Below, piece by piece: positions 1-14,600 of a stretch of 64,000 nt of DNA. The first letter of the stretch is position 1. Each line of letters opens with the position of its first letter. Source of the stretch: Cristatella mucedo (taxonomy: Eukaryota; Bryozoa; Phylactolaemata; Cristatellidae). The stretch spans positions 808,501-872,500 of the forward strand of contig WPIO01000003.1 of NCBI GenBank assembly GCA_009760855.2. Reading direction: 5' to 3'. The notes beneath the pieces were generated by a model. The model had not been told where the DNA came from, made no database searches, and saw only the letters and a list, made by a program, of their open reading frames with translations. The position numbers were made by a program, and so were the translations under genes.

Positions 1-2353
1 CTGTTCTAAAGAATTGGAATCATAACCGCAGTCTCGCGAAAAATTGTGTGGAAATGGCAGCTGTATCGCCGTTCGAATATGTAAAAAGGCTGGCTTGCGC
101 GGGTCCTTTTAGGTCATAGCACAAGAGCGGGTAATCGAAATTGTGTGAAATTTAGTTAGTAAATTCATATCAAATATATATAACATTCTCTAAAATTTGG
201 AATCAAACCGCTTTTTTTCTGACCGTTTATTGTGGAAATTGCGGTTGTACCGCAGTGTATATTTGAGTGACCCCTCTTCTGCGCTTGGTCAATGCAAACA
301 AATGTCCGGTGCACTGGTAGATGAGTTGCAGACGGCCGTTTAAACCCCTCCCCCCTTGCAAAAACGCCATTATCACTACCACTCGGCGGGAGAGTTGCAG
401 CTCGTACGATGGAGGGAAGTAGCGAAGGCGTTAGGCACACTGAAGGCGTGAAGCACGACCGACGCAAGACCAGGGAGAGACTTTAGCAGCGCCAAACGGT
501 TGGGAAAGAAGTATATTCCGACGCTTGCCAAGCGGTGCAGCATACTCCGAGTGCCGGTTCGAAACTCGGGCTTCGCACTAAGTAGGTCGCTACGCTAACC
601 AATAGCGTTTCTGGCTCTGTCCTACTTAACGTTAAGGGGTCGAGAGTTCGTTGAGCTCAACCGAGGTGCCGAGCACAAATGGCAGATTTTTCTGAGCTTA
701 ATTCGCAAGCGAAATATGTCGCTGCGCATCTAGCTCGGTTTTTACCGCACACACTCCCGGCCATTAATTGCCACGACAAACAGCCGGACTTGATCCTAAT
801 AATTACAATAATGACTCAATTACCCAATAGTTACTTTTCCAAGTGCAACCCTTTGTACCGATTGTGCCCTTGATCCGATACCGGCAACACTTCGAGGCAC
901 TGTGACAAAGAGTGCGACCCCGCTACGTTTACCAGCGCCCAAACCAGCTCTTGCACTTTTCTGCGAAAAGATTTGCTACAACCTTCCCAAATTACAAATA
1001 ACAGAAGGTTGTCAAGGTCACCTCCAAAGCGTCACCTCTTTCCGATCACTAGAAAACACTGGGCAAAAACGACTCGTCTACATCTGACGCCTCCACGCCA
1101 GTTTAAAAGATATCCTTGAATTCAGTTCTTCCCCGTTTGACCATTTCGGTGTTGGTTAAAGTGATTACTAGACCCATAAAACTGGATTCTGGTTCAGTGA
1201 ACGCACGGAGGGCCATCTTAAGTTGCTACCTGTCATGACCGTTAAAGTAACTTGTTCAGAGAGCTGCTACGGCGATCAATATTCCGAAATAGGCCCCTCA
1301 ACTTAGAAGCCGACGACTTCTAACCCAAGTATCGGCGTAATAATGATTAAATTTAGGAATTATGCGGTTGGGCTATGCAGCTGTGCACGTCCGTCATGGC
1401 TGAAGATGAAGGCAATACGCTTTTGTGCAGAACCCCAAACTGGACTCATATTTTTCCTGCGTGCTTTGCTAATGAGTTCGTGATTGGGTTACTAACCAGG
1501 TTCCTATTAACCAGCCGCCGTAGTTTGTGTAAGCTTTTGCTTGCTTGTTTGAGCACGAGTTGTACGCATGCAATTTGTGCGCTTTTGCATGCTTATATGA
1601 TACCTTGCTTGTCATTAACTATTCCTTGCCTGTAATAATAACAATAATAATAGTACATTTGATATCGCAACCCAAGAAGGCTCCATCTCTTTCTAGGCTT
1701 GTCATCAACGATTGGTCATTACTTATCTTGCAGACCCACAGCACCTAAATGAAGATTAAGGTCGCTACCGGCGATGTACAAAAAAACTATCATTGTTCTG
1801 AACACTTTCGTGAGCCTAAGCAAACAAATCATACACTTGGGAACATTTAAAAACTTCAACACTTGAGCCTGTGGGACTACGACCCCTCGGAAATAAGTCT
1901 CTACTGCCCCTCACTGCTCACACAGTTTTTGCCCCCACCCCACTCATACAACATCCACAGTGTGCCTAGAATGCATATAGCTCAACAATATACTATAGAC
2001 TTGAGAAGCAGCAGCCAGGCTGTGCACTGTGCAGCAAGCTTTCTAGGGGTCATCGCTACATTATACGTTTTCTACCAACACAAGACAGGGAGCCGGGCCC
2101 CGAGCTCGTGCCAAAGGCCAGATGGCTTAATCACTTAACGATATCCCACGTTGAGATTCAAACAAACTAATCACCGATCTCGCGATTACTAACTTAGAGG
2201 CACTCAGCAAGATTTAAAAGGCTAGCCTGGACACCCAGCAACATCCCACAGAAAAAGTGAATAGGTTCTGAAGCAGCTAAGTTCACCAGTGGAACTCTGC
2301 AGTACCCTGTCAGCCTTCCCAAAGGTAGTCTATGCATGCATATCGAATATGAC
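1..2353. other. Unassigned DNA at the left edge
   Basis: No conserved protein, RNA gene or clear transposon could be read on either strand here. Reading frames are short and unlike any family I know. The one structured spot is a tRNA-like segment near 545-615. The stretch lies downstream of the TRUB2 polyadenylation signal and is probably intergenic. Confidence 0.5.
540..620 (-). repeat. tRNA-like (possible SINE) fragment
   Basis: Read on the minus strand, the segment has an A-box-like stretch (TGGTTAGCGTAGCGACC) followed about 35 nt later by a B-box-like stretch (GTTTCGAACC). This resembles a pol III promoter of a tRNA-derived element. No acceptor stem closes around it, so a working tRNA gene is unlikely. 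It does not clearly belong to the SINE family found elsewhere in the window. Confidence 0.3.
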
Positions 2354-2359
2354 TTTATT
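2354..2359 (-). promoter_or_regulatory. Candidate polyadenylation signal of TRUB2
   Basis: AATAAA on the minus strand, about 265 nt downstream of the TRUB2 stop codon. Position and orientation fit, but the cleavage site is not known. Confidence 0.45.
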
Positions 2360-2622
2360 ACTACAACTCAATCACGATTAGTAAAAAGAGGCAGGAATGC
2401 ATCGCAAGGCAGGGTTTCGACCACAAAGCCAACTCGGGTACGAACTATCAACAGCCTGGGCATCTGCCACGCAAGAGAACCAGGCAATATGCACGAATAC
2501 TCAGGAGGAGAAATGACAACGCAGAGCACAAGACCCAAATCGTTACATTTACACATGCACTTCGAGGCACTGTCAAAACAAAAGTTCATTCGTTGGCAGA
2601 GCCCGATGCGACCAAATTGTAG

Positions 2623-5600
2623 CTACGAGTCTCCAGCTGGCCGAACAAGCTGTCGACGAACCAGCTGCTGTGGTACGGCGAGCCCTGACATCAGTGACCT
2701 CTGACATGCGTACATGTTGGCAACCAGTTCATCGTACGTCCACTGATGGCGAGTAAGCGCGTCTGCTAGAGTGAGAGGCCCATAGCGAACACACCTCACC
2801 GAGGTGCACACGGCAGCCGACTTTAGCTGCACGCCCACGTTGTGAATGAGCTCCATTAGCGCCACGGTACTTTCATTGATGCAGTGAATCTCTACATGCG
2901 TAGGAGCAGGGCACGTGGCAGGTGGCCAACGCCGAAAAACCAAACGCACTGGACTCGCTGTCAGCGCAAAGCTGTCTTGTGCAATCAAGCATGCGAAGCG
3001 AACGCAGCGGTATACCTAAGGTGAACGAAGGAGGCTCAAAAGCAATGCACTTGACTCCGTACAGCAGCTGTGGAGTCTTGACGTCCGGTGCAGGTCTGAC
3101 CGAGCCGGCTGCGGCTAGCTCATACGCTTCCTGGCTTTGCAAGTCCACACCGGCATAGCTGTAATACGATCAGGCAAGGCACGTACAGCCTTTCCAAAAG
3201 TCAAGCTCGTTTGCATTACAGGAAATGGTCTGCCCAAAGTGTACGCACAATTTCCACCTACACACTTTTCAGCGCGCGCACACCCACATGCCCACGCACA
3301 AACACGCCCATGCACAACTGCCCAAACATGACAACTTTTCCTATCCCTTCCTCTGGTCTAGACCATGCTCGCATCTCTTTCACCTTACGATCATTTGTCA
3401 TTTATTAACATGAAGCCGTAATTTTGCTACACTAAGCACTTCTAGTTCCAAGTCGATGCAGCAGCCATACAAGATATGCAAACGTTTTAGCAAAGTTAAT
3501 ATGCTTTGTTGTACTCATCTTCAAGATATAAGTAACACGTGATGTCTATCCCCCAAACCTTTAGAGCAGCTGGCTTGTAAGGCGTTTTAAGCCACGGGAG
3601 TATTCCAGGAATCCATGGAGTATTCTAAGAATCCACGACATAATCAATTAACATGACATGGCAATCGAAGGCCAAGCATGAGCATGGCAATTGAGCCAAG
3701 CACAGAGTGAAAAGTGAAAAGTGCAAGGGCTCAATGAACACAGGTCCTATGCTGGAACACATTCGGGTTTGAAAGAACACTTCTGGCAGAGGGCAACTAA
3801 GGCACCGAAGAGCAGGCCAATCAGCTACTTAGCATTGCTAAAATTTGGGCTTTTTTAGATAAGGATACCACATCTAAGTTAGCCCATGCATTTGTGACAT
3901 CACGTCTTGACTTCTGTAACTCACTGCTTACTGGCATACCGGCATGTACAATTGGGTGCTCACAGCTAGTGCAAAACTCTGCAGTTAGGCTTGTGTGTCG
4001 TGAGCGTTGCAGTTCACACCACTTCTCGCCGACCTGCATTGGCTACCAGTCAAGCAACAGATCGACTTCAAGGTTTTGTCGCTCACTTTTAGGTACCTCC
4101 TTTCTTTGGCTCCAGCCTACCTATCAGGTCTACTCTATCAACATGCCAAGCAACGCACCACCCATTTTTTGGAATCTAACTGTTTACCTATACCTATACC
4201 TGTTTACCTATACCTCGTACAAACCTCAAATCCTTTGGAGAACGTGCATTTAGTTCGTATGCTCCTAAAGCCTGGAACTCCCATCTGTCTTGCGTCACGA
4301 CATCCACTGACTCGACCACATTTAAAAAGAACTTTAAAACGAACCTATTAATGACAGCATTTAGTGGGTCCCTATGATTCGTCCTTTATGTGCTTATGCA
4401 TGCTCACACTGTGCATGCTGCCACTCACCATACTTGCATGCTGATAGTGTGCATGTCACCCCTAACCATGTTATTCATGTTGTTTACCAAGCATGATCAG
4501 CAAATGTAAAGCTTCTATAAAGAGATTGAGTTCTCTGAGGGTGCTTTATCAAGTGCATTATTATTATTATTATTATTATTATACCACTCATCATTAGACC
4601 ATGCTTCCTTTGCAGCAAATGTAAAGCGCCTAGAAAGAGATTGAGTTCTCCGATGGCGCTTTATCAAGTGCATTATTATTATTATTATCACTATGGCAGC
4701 AGCAGGCGATAATGGAATTATATATTTCATGTGTAGTACCTTAAGAGAACTTAATCTCTACCAAGTTATTTTACATGTGCCGCAAGTCCATAACGTTGAT
4801 CATTAATTAAAGGCAAGCACCTTAGGAGGACCAAACAACAGTGACGGTTATTTGGAGGCACGAAAGCTTGGCATTGACTAACGGGAAAGCATTTATCCTA
4901 AAATACAAGGGTTACACCAGATTGTACAGAATAGAAATGCCTCATACCAATAGCAAGCATTAACCAGATTTACTAAGTCACATTATGCTTAGCTAACAAT
5001 GACGACCACTTGGAGTATGACTAGTCACAATTTACTAGTCTACTCATACTCCGATCAACTAAGAGCTAACTGCCTCACAATAAATTGGTCCACTATTTGA
5101 AATAAACCTACCTTTAAATATGCCCTAAGAGAACTGCATTTGCTTTTAGGCACTTCTCGAGGGCTAGAAAGGAAGCACATTAACTATTGAGTGACAATAG
5201 CATGCACAAAGCACACGAGGGTAAATTCACGTAGCTAATTAAGGAACATTAAACGAGTATTAACGTCGTGATGTCAATCGGTGGCAAGCTCCAGGCTTTG
5301 GGTGTATACGAACTGGAGGCACATTCTCCAAAGGATTCGAGCTTGGCTGAGAGCATAGATAAATGACCAAAAACAGACGAGCAGGTAGTATCTTAGTAAG
5401 CATCATAAGTATCAGATGGAGTAACTGTATCAGTAACTGTATCAGTGACAGGTAAGAGCCGAAACAGCTGGAGAGTGGAGGCATCTACGATGAATTGCAC
5501 ACAAAAATACCCTTACATCTTTACTTATTAATTCCGGGCTTTAAGCCATGTGTCTCGATACTTCAACCAATAGACTTACATTGGCTCAACCAGTACAGCC

Positions 5601-8600
5601 AAGTAAATCAGAGACTGCAGAACACTTCCTCGAGGCAAAAATTTTCTAATCTTCGTCGCTCAACAGATGGCCTTCGATCATCTATACTTTCAAAACTGCC
5701 AGTGGAGGCACTGCCATGTTTTGGCAGTGTTTTGGCAAACTGGACTTGGTATGATTGCAATCGCTAAACAATTTCGAAGTGGAGAGACTTCGAGGAGCTC
5801 CAACATGAAGAAGATAGCTATGACTAATATCACCGACAACGCTACGAGACCCGGCTGTCTACATGTCATTAGGCAGGCTAGCACGGACTGATAAAGTGAG
5901 AAGCTATAGGCATCATTTCACCCCTGCGAGTGTCCATGCTCAAAGTGTGCAGGCTGCTACTGGGAAGCTTTCTAGTAGGCATTCGATCAGGTGTCGACTA
6001 GACAAACGAGGTATGTTTCGTTGGAACACAAAAAGAAGCCATCTTCACATCTGACTGTCAAGCAAAAAGTGGCTCATTCGGACTGGGCTGGGGCGAGAGC
6101 ACATTGGACTCATGGTGACTCACAGAGCAAAATCGAATGGGACGATGAGAGTAAATTTGCCAAATTTTGGTAACTAAAAACGTATGCAGTACTACGTCGG
6201 AGCTCCAATTAAGGTTTCAAGGATAATCGCCTTCTGTAGAAGAAAAATTTGGCAAAAAAATTTGGAGGCAAAGGGATCATGGTCTGGGGCAGTTCTGCAG
6301 CAGATACCGGGCATAATGACGCACGTTTATTTAGAACTACTCGAAAGTGGTGCAGTATGTAGTGCAATGTGCCTTCATGGAAATAGTCTAAATTTCAAGC
6401 AGGACAATGAGCCTAAGCATGCCGACAAGTGTTCAATATTGTTTTCGCTACACTGTTGAATTTAGTTTAGGGCCATTAGATTAACAGAGTGGCCAAGTCA
6501 ATCTTTAGACATGAATACCATCAAATGCCTCCTCAGTGAAGATAGAAGAAGGTATGGGCATATAGGATGTGGGTATAAAAGGCTCGGAGCTCAGGCTGAT
6601 AACTAATCTTGAACATTGCAGTAAATAGTCTAATGGGCCATCGTGTAGAGAATTTCTTTTCAAACAGAGCAATGAGCCTAAGTATACAGTTAAACATGTT
6701 GAATATTTTTTTCCTGTTATGCTGTAGAATTTAGCTTAGGGCCAATATACCAACAGCCTGGCCCCGTCCATCTTCTAACACGAACTCCATTGAGTGTCTC
6801 TGGGGTTAGGTGGATAGAAGGCTCAGAGCTCAAGTAAGTCGTATCACATCTAAAGAAACTCTTTTCTCGAGTTTTCCAGACGTTTGGTGACAGAAACTTT
6901 TACTCTATGGGTCCTAGATCGTGGAACTTGCGGCCACAATTCTTATGCAACGACATCTACTATTGTGCTCCTGGCTGTGGCACATTATTTTCAGCCGTCC
7001 TGAGCTGCTACTTCCATGCGAGTCACTTCATTGACTGCCCTCCCAACACAGCTATAATTCTCACTTCCAATTTGTTTAGTGAGATCGAGTCTGTTGGCTA
7101 CCGAAAGCATGTCAAAAGCTGCCCAGGCATTGAGTGCGCTATAGAAAACTCTCCTGGGTAACATCCACTTAATCTCTGTGGCTTTCTAGAGTGACTGTCA
7201 AAAGCTGTCCAGGCATTGAGTGCACGATAGAAAACTCTCCTGCATAGCATCCACTTAGTCTTTGTGGCTTTATAGACTTACAGACGGAGATACATTACAT
7301 TACGTTTGGAGAATGATAAGGCCAGATGCGTAGAAAGGCTTAGTTTGCTCTATAATAATATTAGCTGATTAGTTGATTCAGAACAGCCTCATTTGTATAG
7401 CGGCAGAATAGCCTTAATGGCTATCACTGCCGCTTGAGGCTGGCAATACAGGATCACCGACTCAGAATTCCAACCCACGGCCTCGGTCGTGAAGATCGAG
7501 CACCTTACCTCCTGGGCTATCATGGCCCTTGATCTAAGCAGGAGCAGCACACACAGGTTAATGCTAATAGTGGCAGTTAACTTCATCTTAGCACTACAAA
7601 TTTATATACCTGTACTGAAACTTTGCTTAATACCATGCAAGTTTATCGTATGTACTGCGTGACTACAGTAGGTTGCAGTAGCTTTTTAAATTGGAATCTT
7701 GTATATCAGGGACTGATATATCTTTTCATATCAGGAACTTTTTGGGTCAGGCAGCCATTTTGCGTTCGAGAGTGCACAAAGGTATTTATCAACCATGGAG
7801 TCCACGCTAATGGCTTGCACAATAAGGGGCACCAGCTTAAGAACAGTGATCGGTGGCCCACTGTTCGATCACATTTTAAAACTACTACCTTCCAGCTTTA
7901 GGTCTTGCTAGCTTTTGGCAAACAAAATATGAAGAATACTAGAGATTTTGGCTTCGATTGCAAATATGGTCGACCAGGCCTTGGCCTATCGCCACTCCTT
8001 AGTAGCTGTATACATGCACATCTGTGTATAGACAGTATGAAATATAGCAAGGCATTTACCAAAGCAGCCCCTCACAGCAGAAATTAAATATGAACCGAAA
8101 TAGCAACTACTAAAACAAGCAATTTGCAGGTATTGATCAGATCTGTAACACATACCGATATTGCTCTTTCAGATGAACGGCTTGTAGTGCAGAACAAACG
8201 CGGTCCATTTTCGAGTGTGTCACGTGACCTGGAAGTGCAGAGACCCCCGATAGGCTGCCGAGTTTTTAATCATAAGGAGCCATCATATATTAAAGGCAGG
8301 ATGACCTGCACGTAAAGACTTGCTACCGTCGGATGACATAAATCTGTCTGGCTTCAGCAACCTTAGCCAAGCAAACCTGAATTTTTGCTGTCACTTGACA
8401 GGGTAAAGTAAACGACTTGACTGATGCCACGGCCATCCAGCAAAAGGTCTTTTTGGAGCATGACACTACCAAATTCCGTGTACGATCACATAAACGATCC
8501 ACATTCGATCAGTAGTACCCTAGCTTCCATGTGTTAAAACACTGGATAATTACTATAAAAAAAAACTTAGTCAAATCTCTTGCTCAATGGATGACCAGTA

Positions 8601-11600
8601 CAGCTTCTTCTGCACCGACATCAACCACTGATTGTGGACAGGCCCCTGCCCTCACCGTACTGTAAGAACTGGGTGCTAATTACAATAGCAAGTTTCACTA
8701 TCACGACAGAAAGATCCAAAAGCTGTCAACTGGTTCAGCTGGCCCCGGCAATAGGCAGCAATCATAGATGTGCATATCTTTCTAAGTTGACCTGTGATTC
8801 GAAAATTGATCCATTGCTGCAATGGCTTATAGCTTATTGACGAGACAAGACATGAATTATGTTGTCCTGCATCAGTCTGGATGTCACCAAACCTAATAGC
8901 AAGTACAGCCAAGATCCAAAATTCCTGCATTGGTCTACAGTTAGCTTACCGTTAGCCAACCAGAGAGGCGCTGGCTTGGCCACGTCTGAATTCGAGGCTT
9001 TCCCGGTTCTGGGCTATGTCAGGCGTATGATGCGAGGGCAGCTATGACTCGCCCTTTCCTGTGGCTAAAGGGTGTGTTAGGAACCATTGCTACCCTTAAT
9101 TATGTCGTGTTGAAATTCAAGATCTTAACAACAGCGAAGAGTGACAGCAATAGCTGATTAGAAGTAGGGGCAAAACGAGGAAAATGAGCATTACAGCTGG
9201 ATGAGATGGGAAAGAGTCATTGTGGCATCGTCGTAACAAGATGACTTGAAGAGGCGAAGAAGCTTGCTTAGTGGAGTCGTTGAGAACAATAAAGAAAGCG
9301 AAGCAAGCGACATGTGGGTAAGCAAGCAAGTACCAGGTGTCGAACCATGCTGGCATCTTACAGAGCGATAGGCATGAACCAGCTATGAGCCTCACCAGCT
9401 GGTGACTCGTAAGAAATGCTAACTGCCAGAATCTTAGCCACCAAAGCCGGATTTCATTGACTGCACTGTCGTATTAACGACAGCTGAAAGCTTAAGCATT
9501 GCAAGTTTCCAGTATTTTTCTAGCATTGCTGTTGCACATTTCACAAAGACACACCTGCACGCACGCACACATACCCCGATGAACGGTAAGCACACATCAA
9601 GTCGAAATACTTGAAAAGAGAAGCTCCAAAATATTCAGCTGCTATTGCTCACTCACTAATAGGTGCCAAATATATTTAAGTGCTGCGTTAAATACGTCAG
9701 AACCACATAGTGGTACTAGCATTTTGCTGACCAACCAAGCCCATCATTCACAGCTCTACCAGAGAGTGATCAATTTGAAAAATAAAGCTTGCATGAAACA
9801 GCACAGATAATAGTAAACAAGAGCACCACCACCTATAATGTACCAAGAGAGCAAGACAATCCTAGCGAGATGCACTTTATTCTTTCTGGCTCTCGTTCGC
9901 TAGTGTTATAATAATAATAATAAGGCACTTGATAAAGCGCCCTCGGAGAACTCAATCTCCTCCTAGGCGCTTTACATTTGCTGCAAAGGGAAACGCGATT
10001 GAATCGTGAGTAACATCACTTGATAAACAACATGAAAAACGTGGTTAGGGGTGACATGCACAGGGTCAGCATGCAAATGTGGTTAGTGGCAGCATGCAGT
10101 GTCAGCACGCATAAGCACATCAAGGACGAATCACAGGGACCCACTAAATGCTGTCCTGAATAGGTGTTTTTAAATCCTTCTTAAATGTGGTCAGGTCAGG
10201 GGATGTTCTGACGCAGGTCGGGAGGGAGTTCCAGCCTTTGGGAGCATACGAACTAAATGCACGGTCTCCAAAGGATTTGAGGTTTGTCCAAGGTATTTGT
10301 AGACTGTTGGATTCCGAAAAGCGGGTGGTACGATGCTTGGCCTGATGGGGGAGTATATCTGAGGTAGGCTGGAGCCAAAGAATGAAGTGACCTAAAAGTG
10401 AGCTACAAAACCTTGAAGTCAATCCGTTGCTTGACTGGTAGCCACTGCAGTTCGGCGAGAAGTAGAGTAATGTGGCAACTGCGAAGCTCACGACAGACAA
10501 GCGTAGCTGCAGAGTTTTGCACCAGCTGCAATCGCCTGATCGCACATGCTGGTAGGCCAGTAAGTAGTGAGTTGCAGAAGTCGAGACGGGATGTCACGAA
10601 TGCATGGACCAACTTGGACGTGGTATCCTTATCTAAACAAGCCCAAATTTTGGCAATGTTATGTAGCTGAAAATAGGCAGATTTGACTGTGGAGCTGATA
10701 TGGTCGTTTAACGAAAGGTCGCTTTGGAATATGACACCTAGATTTCGAGCTGATTCCACGGGAGATATGCTGGCAGAGCCAATTTTGAGCTTCAGCCTTT
10801 CCAATTTGTGAATCACACTGGGTTTTCCCGTAACTAGTAAGTTAGTTGTATCATCGTTTTAGTTTTAGAAAACTTGCTGCCATCCATGTGCGGATGTCAT
10901 CAATACATGCAGCAAGTGATTTGAGTGAATTCACTGAGTGAATTGTGTTAACACACCAGCAACTGAGCAGCAGCACAGCAAATCATTTTGCTGAGACCTG
11001 CAGCCTAGAACAATCCTATTACATGTTAATATACCCATAAATAAGATAAAAATGCTGCTGCAAACATCTGCTGCAAATTCTCACCAAAGGATATCTTCTC
11101 CAAGATCCGTCCTTTCTCACTGTAGTTGTCTGTAGCAATCCCTAGCTGGCCGGCAACACGGTAAACCTGGACATTAGCAAAACCAGTTGATGTTACAGAC
11201 TTTTATTAAACGAAGACAACAATAGATCTCGAGATTAAGTGGGCTGCTAAACAGACCGGCTAAGCTCAGCGGCTAGCAACCTCACATTGCTGTAGGCGGC
11301 ATATTATACATATTTCATATTTTACATATTTCATGGCAGCCCCAACAGTGTCGGCTAAGCTCTACAGATAACTCCACACTCATCGCAAAATTCGAAATCG
11401 GCTCTATTCAGAAAAAGATATTGGGTGACTTAATATACTGATTTATATAATGGCAGAAGAGTCTTAATGGCAACCACAAACGAACTGCAATGACAATAAA
11501 GAAGGGCCCACGGCAGGACTCGATCGCACAACCTGAGTCGTGCAGAGCGAGCATCCGAACAGTGGGCTAAGACCTAAGTGCATAAGCTTCTCAGGGACTT

Positions 11601-14600
11601 ACAGATCGCTTCTCTGCAACCACAACGTATGCAGACTTTCCAAAAAAAAACTAATGATGCAGTCGACGAACAGCAATAGTCTATTTTCCCTGTATTGCAC
11701 ATTAGGCCAGATTTGCAAAATCTGGTTTGGGATGTTAATAATAATAATAATAATAATTCACTTGATAAAGTGCCCTCAGAGAACTTAACCTCTCTCTAGC
11801 TGCTTTACATTTGCTGTAAAGTGAAATGCAATTAAATGGTAAGTAAAATCATGCTTTAAAAACAAACGAAATGAATAATATGGTTAGGGGTGACATGCAC
11901 AGGGTCAGCATGCAAATGTGGTTAGTGGCAGCATGCACGTTGCTAAGTGTCCATAATGCAACATTTAACCTCTAGCATAGCAAAGCTCATAAAAATTTGC
12001 CCATTATATGGAAGGCACATGGGTATTTTAAGTTGATAGGTAAGACATGCATAGACTTCATGCTAACCATCTAAACTCTGCTAGTGCTAGGTGACGCTCA
12101 CAGAATTTTCAAACAATCAAAGTTCTTACCACTGTCGAATATGGAAAGTTTATAAGCTACAAATACCTGCTTGTTTTTACCACAGAGTTGGAAATTAAGT
12201 GCTTACAGACATCCAGATGTTCGAAGCTTCTTGTCAGCCGTCTTGTCGGCCTGTGCTCCCGCACCCCAGCTACCATAGAAGCATCACCAGCTCTTAGCGA
12301 CCACGCCGTTTAGTTCGATCGCGCATGCCTAGCGTCTTGCTTTCGATCTAAGTACATTCTTGGATGCTTTTTTCTGCCAGGATTTGTGAATAGGGTTTGT
12401 GAATTTGTGAATTTGTGAATATGCACCTGCACGAGGCCCAGTCGAAGCAAGGGGGGGTTAATCGGAACATTTCCAGCAGCTCTTACATTGTTTTTAGCTG
12501 CCTAGCATGCTTTCTCCCTCAAGCACGGCAGTAATCATTGCAACCTAGTGATCAGCGAACTAAATCTAAACCGGGTGGTTACTCTTGCAAACATCAAGTG
12601 CCTGGAAAGAGATTTAGTTCCCTTGGGGCACTATGCAAACGATTCATAATCATAACATTTGTCATCAATAGCATCATGAAAATAAATATGAGACATGGGA
12701 CCATATTCTTGATTCAACTAACTGAAGGTCGGCCTGAATAAAAAGAAGCATTTGAAGTTGCCTGTGGCCGGTATAGTATTCTTTGGACAATCAAGCTGAC
12801 AAAAGCCCATAGAACGGTCAGCCGACATCCAAGATCCAGATAATGTGGAGAGGCAGAAGGATAGTGTCGCTGAAGAGCAGGCAGGCAGCCAATCGGTAGC
12901 AAGGTACATTCCAACAATGCAGAAGCATGACAGCCTCAATTTAGACAAGGTAGGCCTGTAACAGTAGTCCACTTGGAACACCGAATGGTCGATCTGGCAG
13001 CAAGTGTGCATACACCGTGTGCTCGAGCGACTACATAACGCCACATAAAGATCAAGCATCCGGCTGGGTGCAAGTGCACTCGCAGAGGGCCGCCAAGCAA
13101 CAGGAAAGCTAACTGCTGCTGTAATGTCGGCAGAAGTCATGACAGGACTGTCAAAGCAGCTTAATCAACGGCATCGACATAGGAACACGCCCACTTTTGA
13201 GAACGATATCCAACATTCTGCTCCTACGAGTCGCAGCATTAGCTCCCAATGCAGTAAAGCTGGCTTGATGCAACTGATGCATGCATGCTTACCCGTAGCA
13301 GCTTGGCATCGCGAATTGCATGAAGTCGAGAGCACCCCCGATTTATTGCAAAGACTACAACATAAACGCTTGACATGCTATTATTGTGCATGCAACAATT
13401 TTATCGCCGATCTGCACTAACGGTAGCTATTTGAGAGAAAGAGCAGCCATTCCCACTATAAAGGAACATCGTCACAAAAAAGCCACGTGTAGGCATGAAG
13501 TGAGAGCCTTCACAGGGTGAAGGACGTGCTCGAGGGGAAGAGCATTAAAAAAGCACAGCTGAATCTGGGTTGCAAGGCCAGGAATCCTGACTGAATAGCG
13601 AGCTAGCATGCTTACCAGTAAGTCCGGATGCATGCCGGCCGGAGTTGTGTAGAAGTGCAATAGCGATGTCGTCCTTTTCATAGCGATTCCCAAACACTGA
13701 AAGTAGCCATAATCAGGGAGCCTTAAATGATTAGAGCACATAACACTAACGTATTCTAAATCAGATTCGGAACTATTAAGGACGAGCAGCCATTACAGAC
13801 AGCCATTAAAGCAGCCATTTCGACTATTTTTGGTGGCCTCGGCAATACTTTTGCGATTGAGTGTACATATTTTAATAGATCTTTAATATATATTTTCAAT
13901 ATTTTTTTACCAAGCATATGCAATAAGCCTGCAGAGAGCATGATAAAGGGCTGCTAAAGACAAGCAGGGCATGTCAGATCGTATGGGCCAATCCAGCGCT
14001 ATATGCTCCACATGCCTGACAGTCGAGGCTATAAAACTCAAGTCGTAAAAGTGGTCTGATTTTATTGCGATTTTCATTTACCAACCACTAAGGCATGCAG
14101 CCACGTCTTATACCACAAGAAACATACTTCCACGACCCAGCATTGGCCGGACAGTCAAGTTGATTCGTGACAGTCAGGAGAATCAGCTTGATCATCAGGC
14201 TCTGTATTCTCCAATGGAGCCACACTACTCATACAGACTGGCGTGGCTTGTTCTGCTCCAAAGCATCGCGAGGTGTTTCCTCTGTTCTCTCACTCGGTTC
14301 GTTTTGCAGCTCGAATTGTTTTGCTGCTTCTCGCCGAAATGTACTGGCTCCCAATCAAGCCCAGCATCGACTTCAAGGTTTTTTGTCCTTCACTCTTAGG
14401 TTCCTCCATTAGCAGCTCTAGGTTTTATATCAGAAATACTCCCCAGCCAGGCTTCGATTCGTACCATCTGCTCTTCTGACTCAAACCTTCAGGGAGCCTT
14501 AAATGATTAGAGCACATAACACTAACGTATTCTATATCAGATTCGGAACTATTAGGGACAAGAAGCCATTACAGACAGCCATTAAAGCGGCCATTTCGAC

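Noticed and set aside
8676-8930. Possible TRUB2 exon on the minus strand with a good acceptor and a vaguely similar peptide
   Set aside because: It has no usable donor in the needed phase, and the true exon was found at 8156-8228 with clear homology (HVTHSKMDR).
8940-9020. Minus-strand segment with a gtaagc donor considered as a TRUB2 exon
   Set aside because: The only frame with the required phase contains a stop, and no family block is present.
12718-13140. 140-codon minus-strand frame upstream of TRUB2 exon 6
   Set aside because: Cys/Ser-rich sequence with no family resemblance; exons 5 and 6 join in phase without it.
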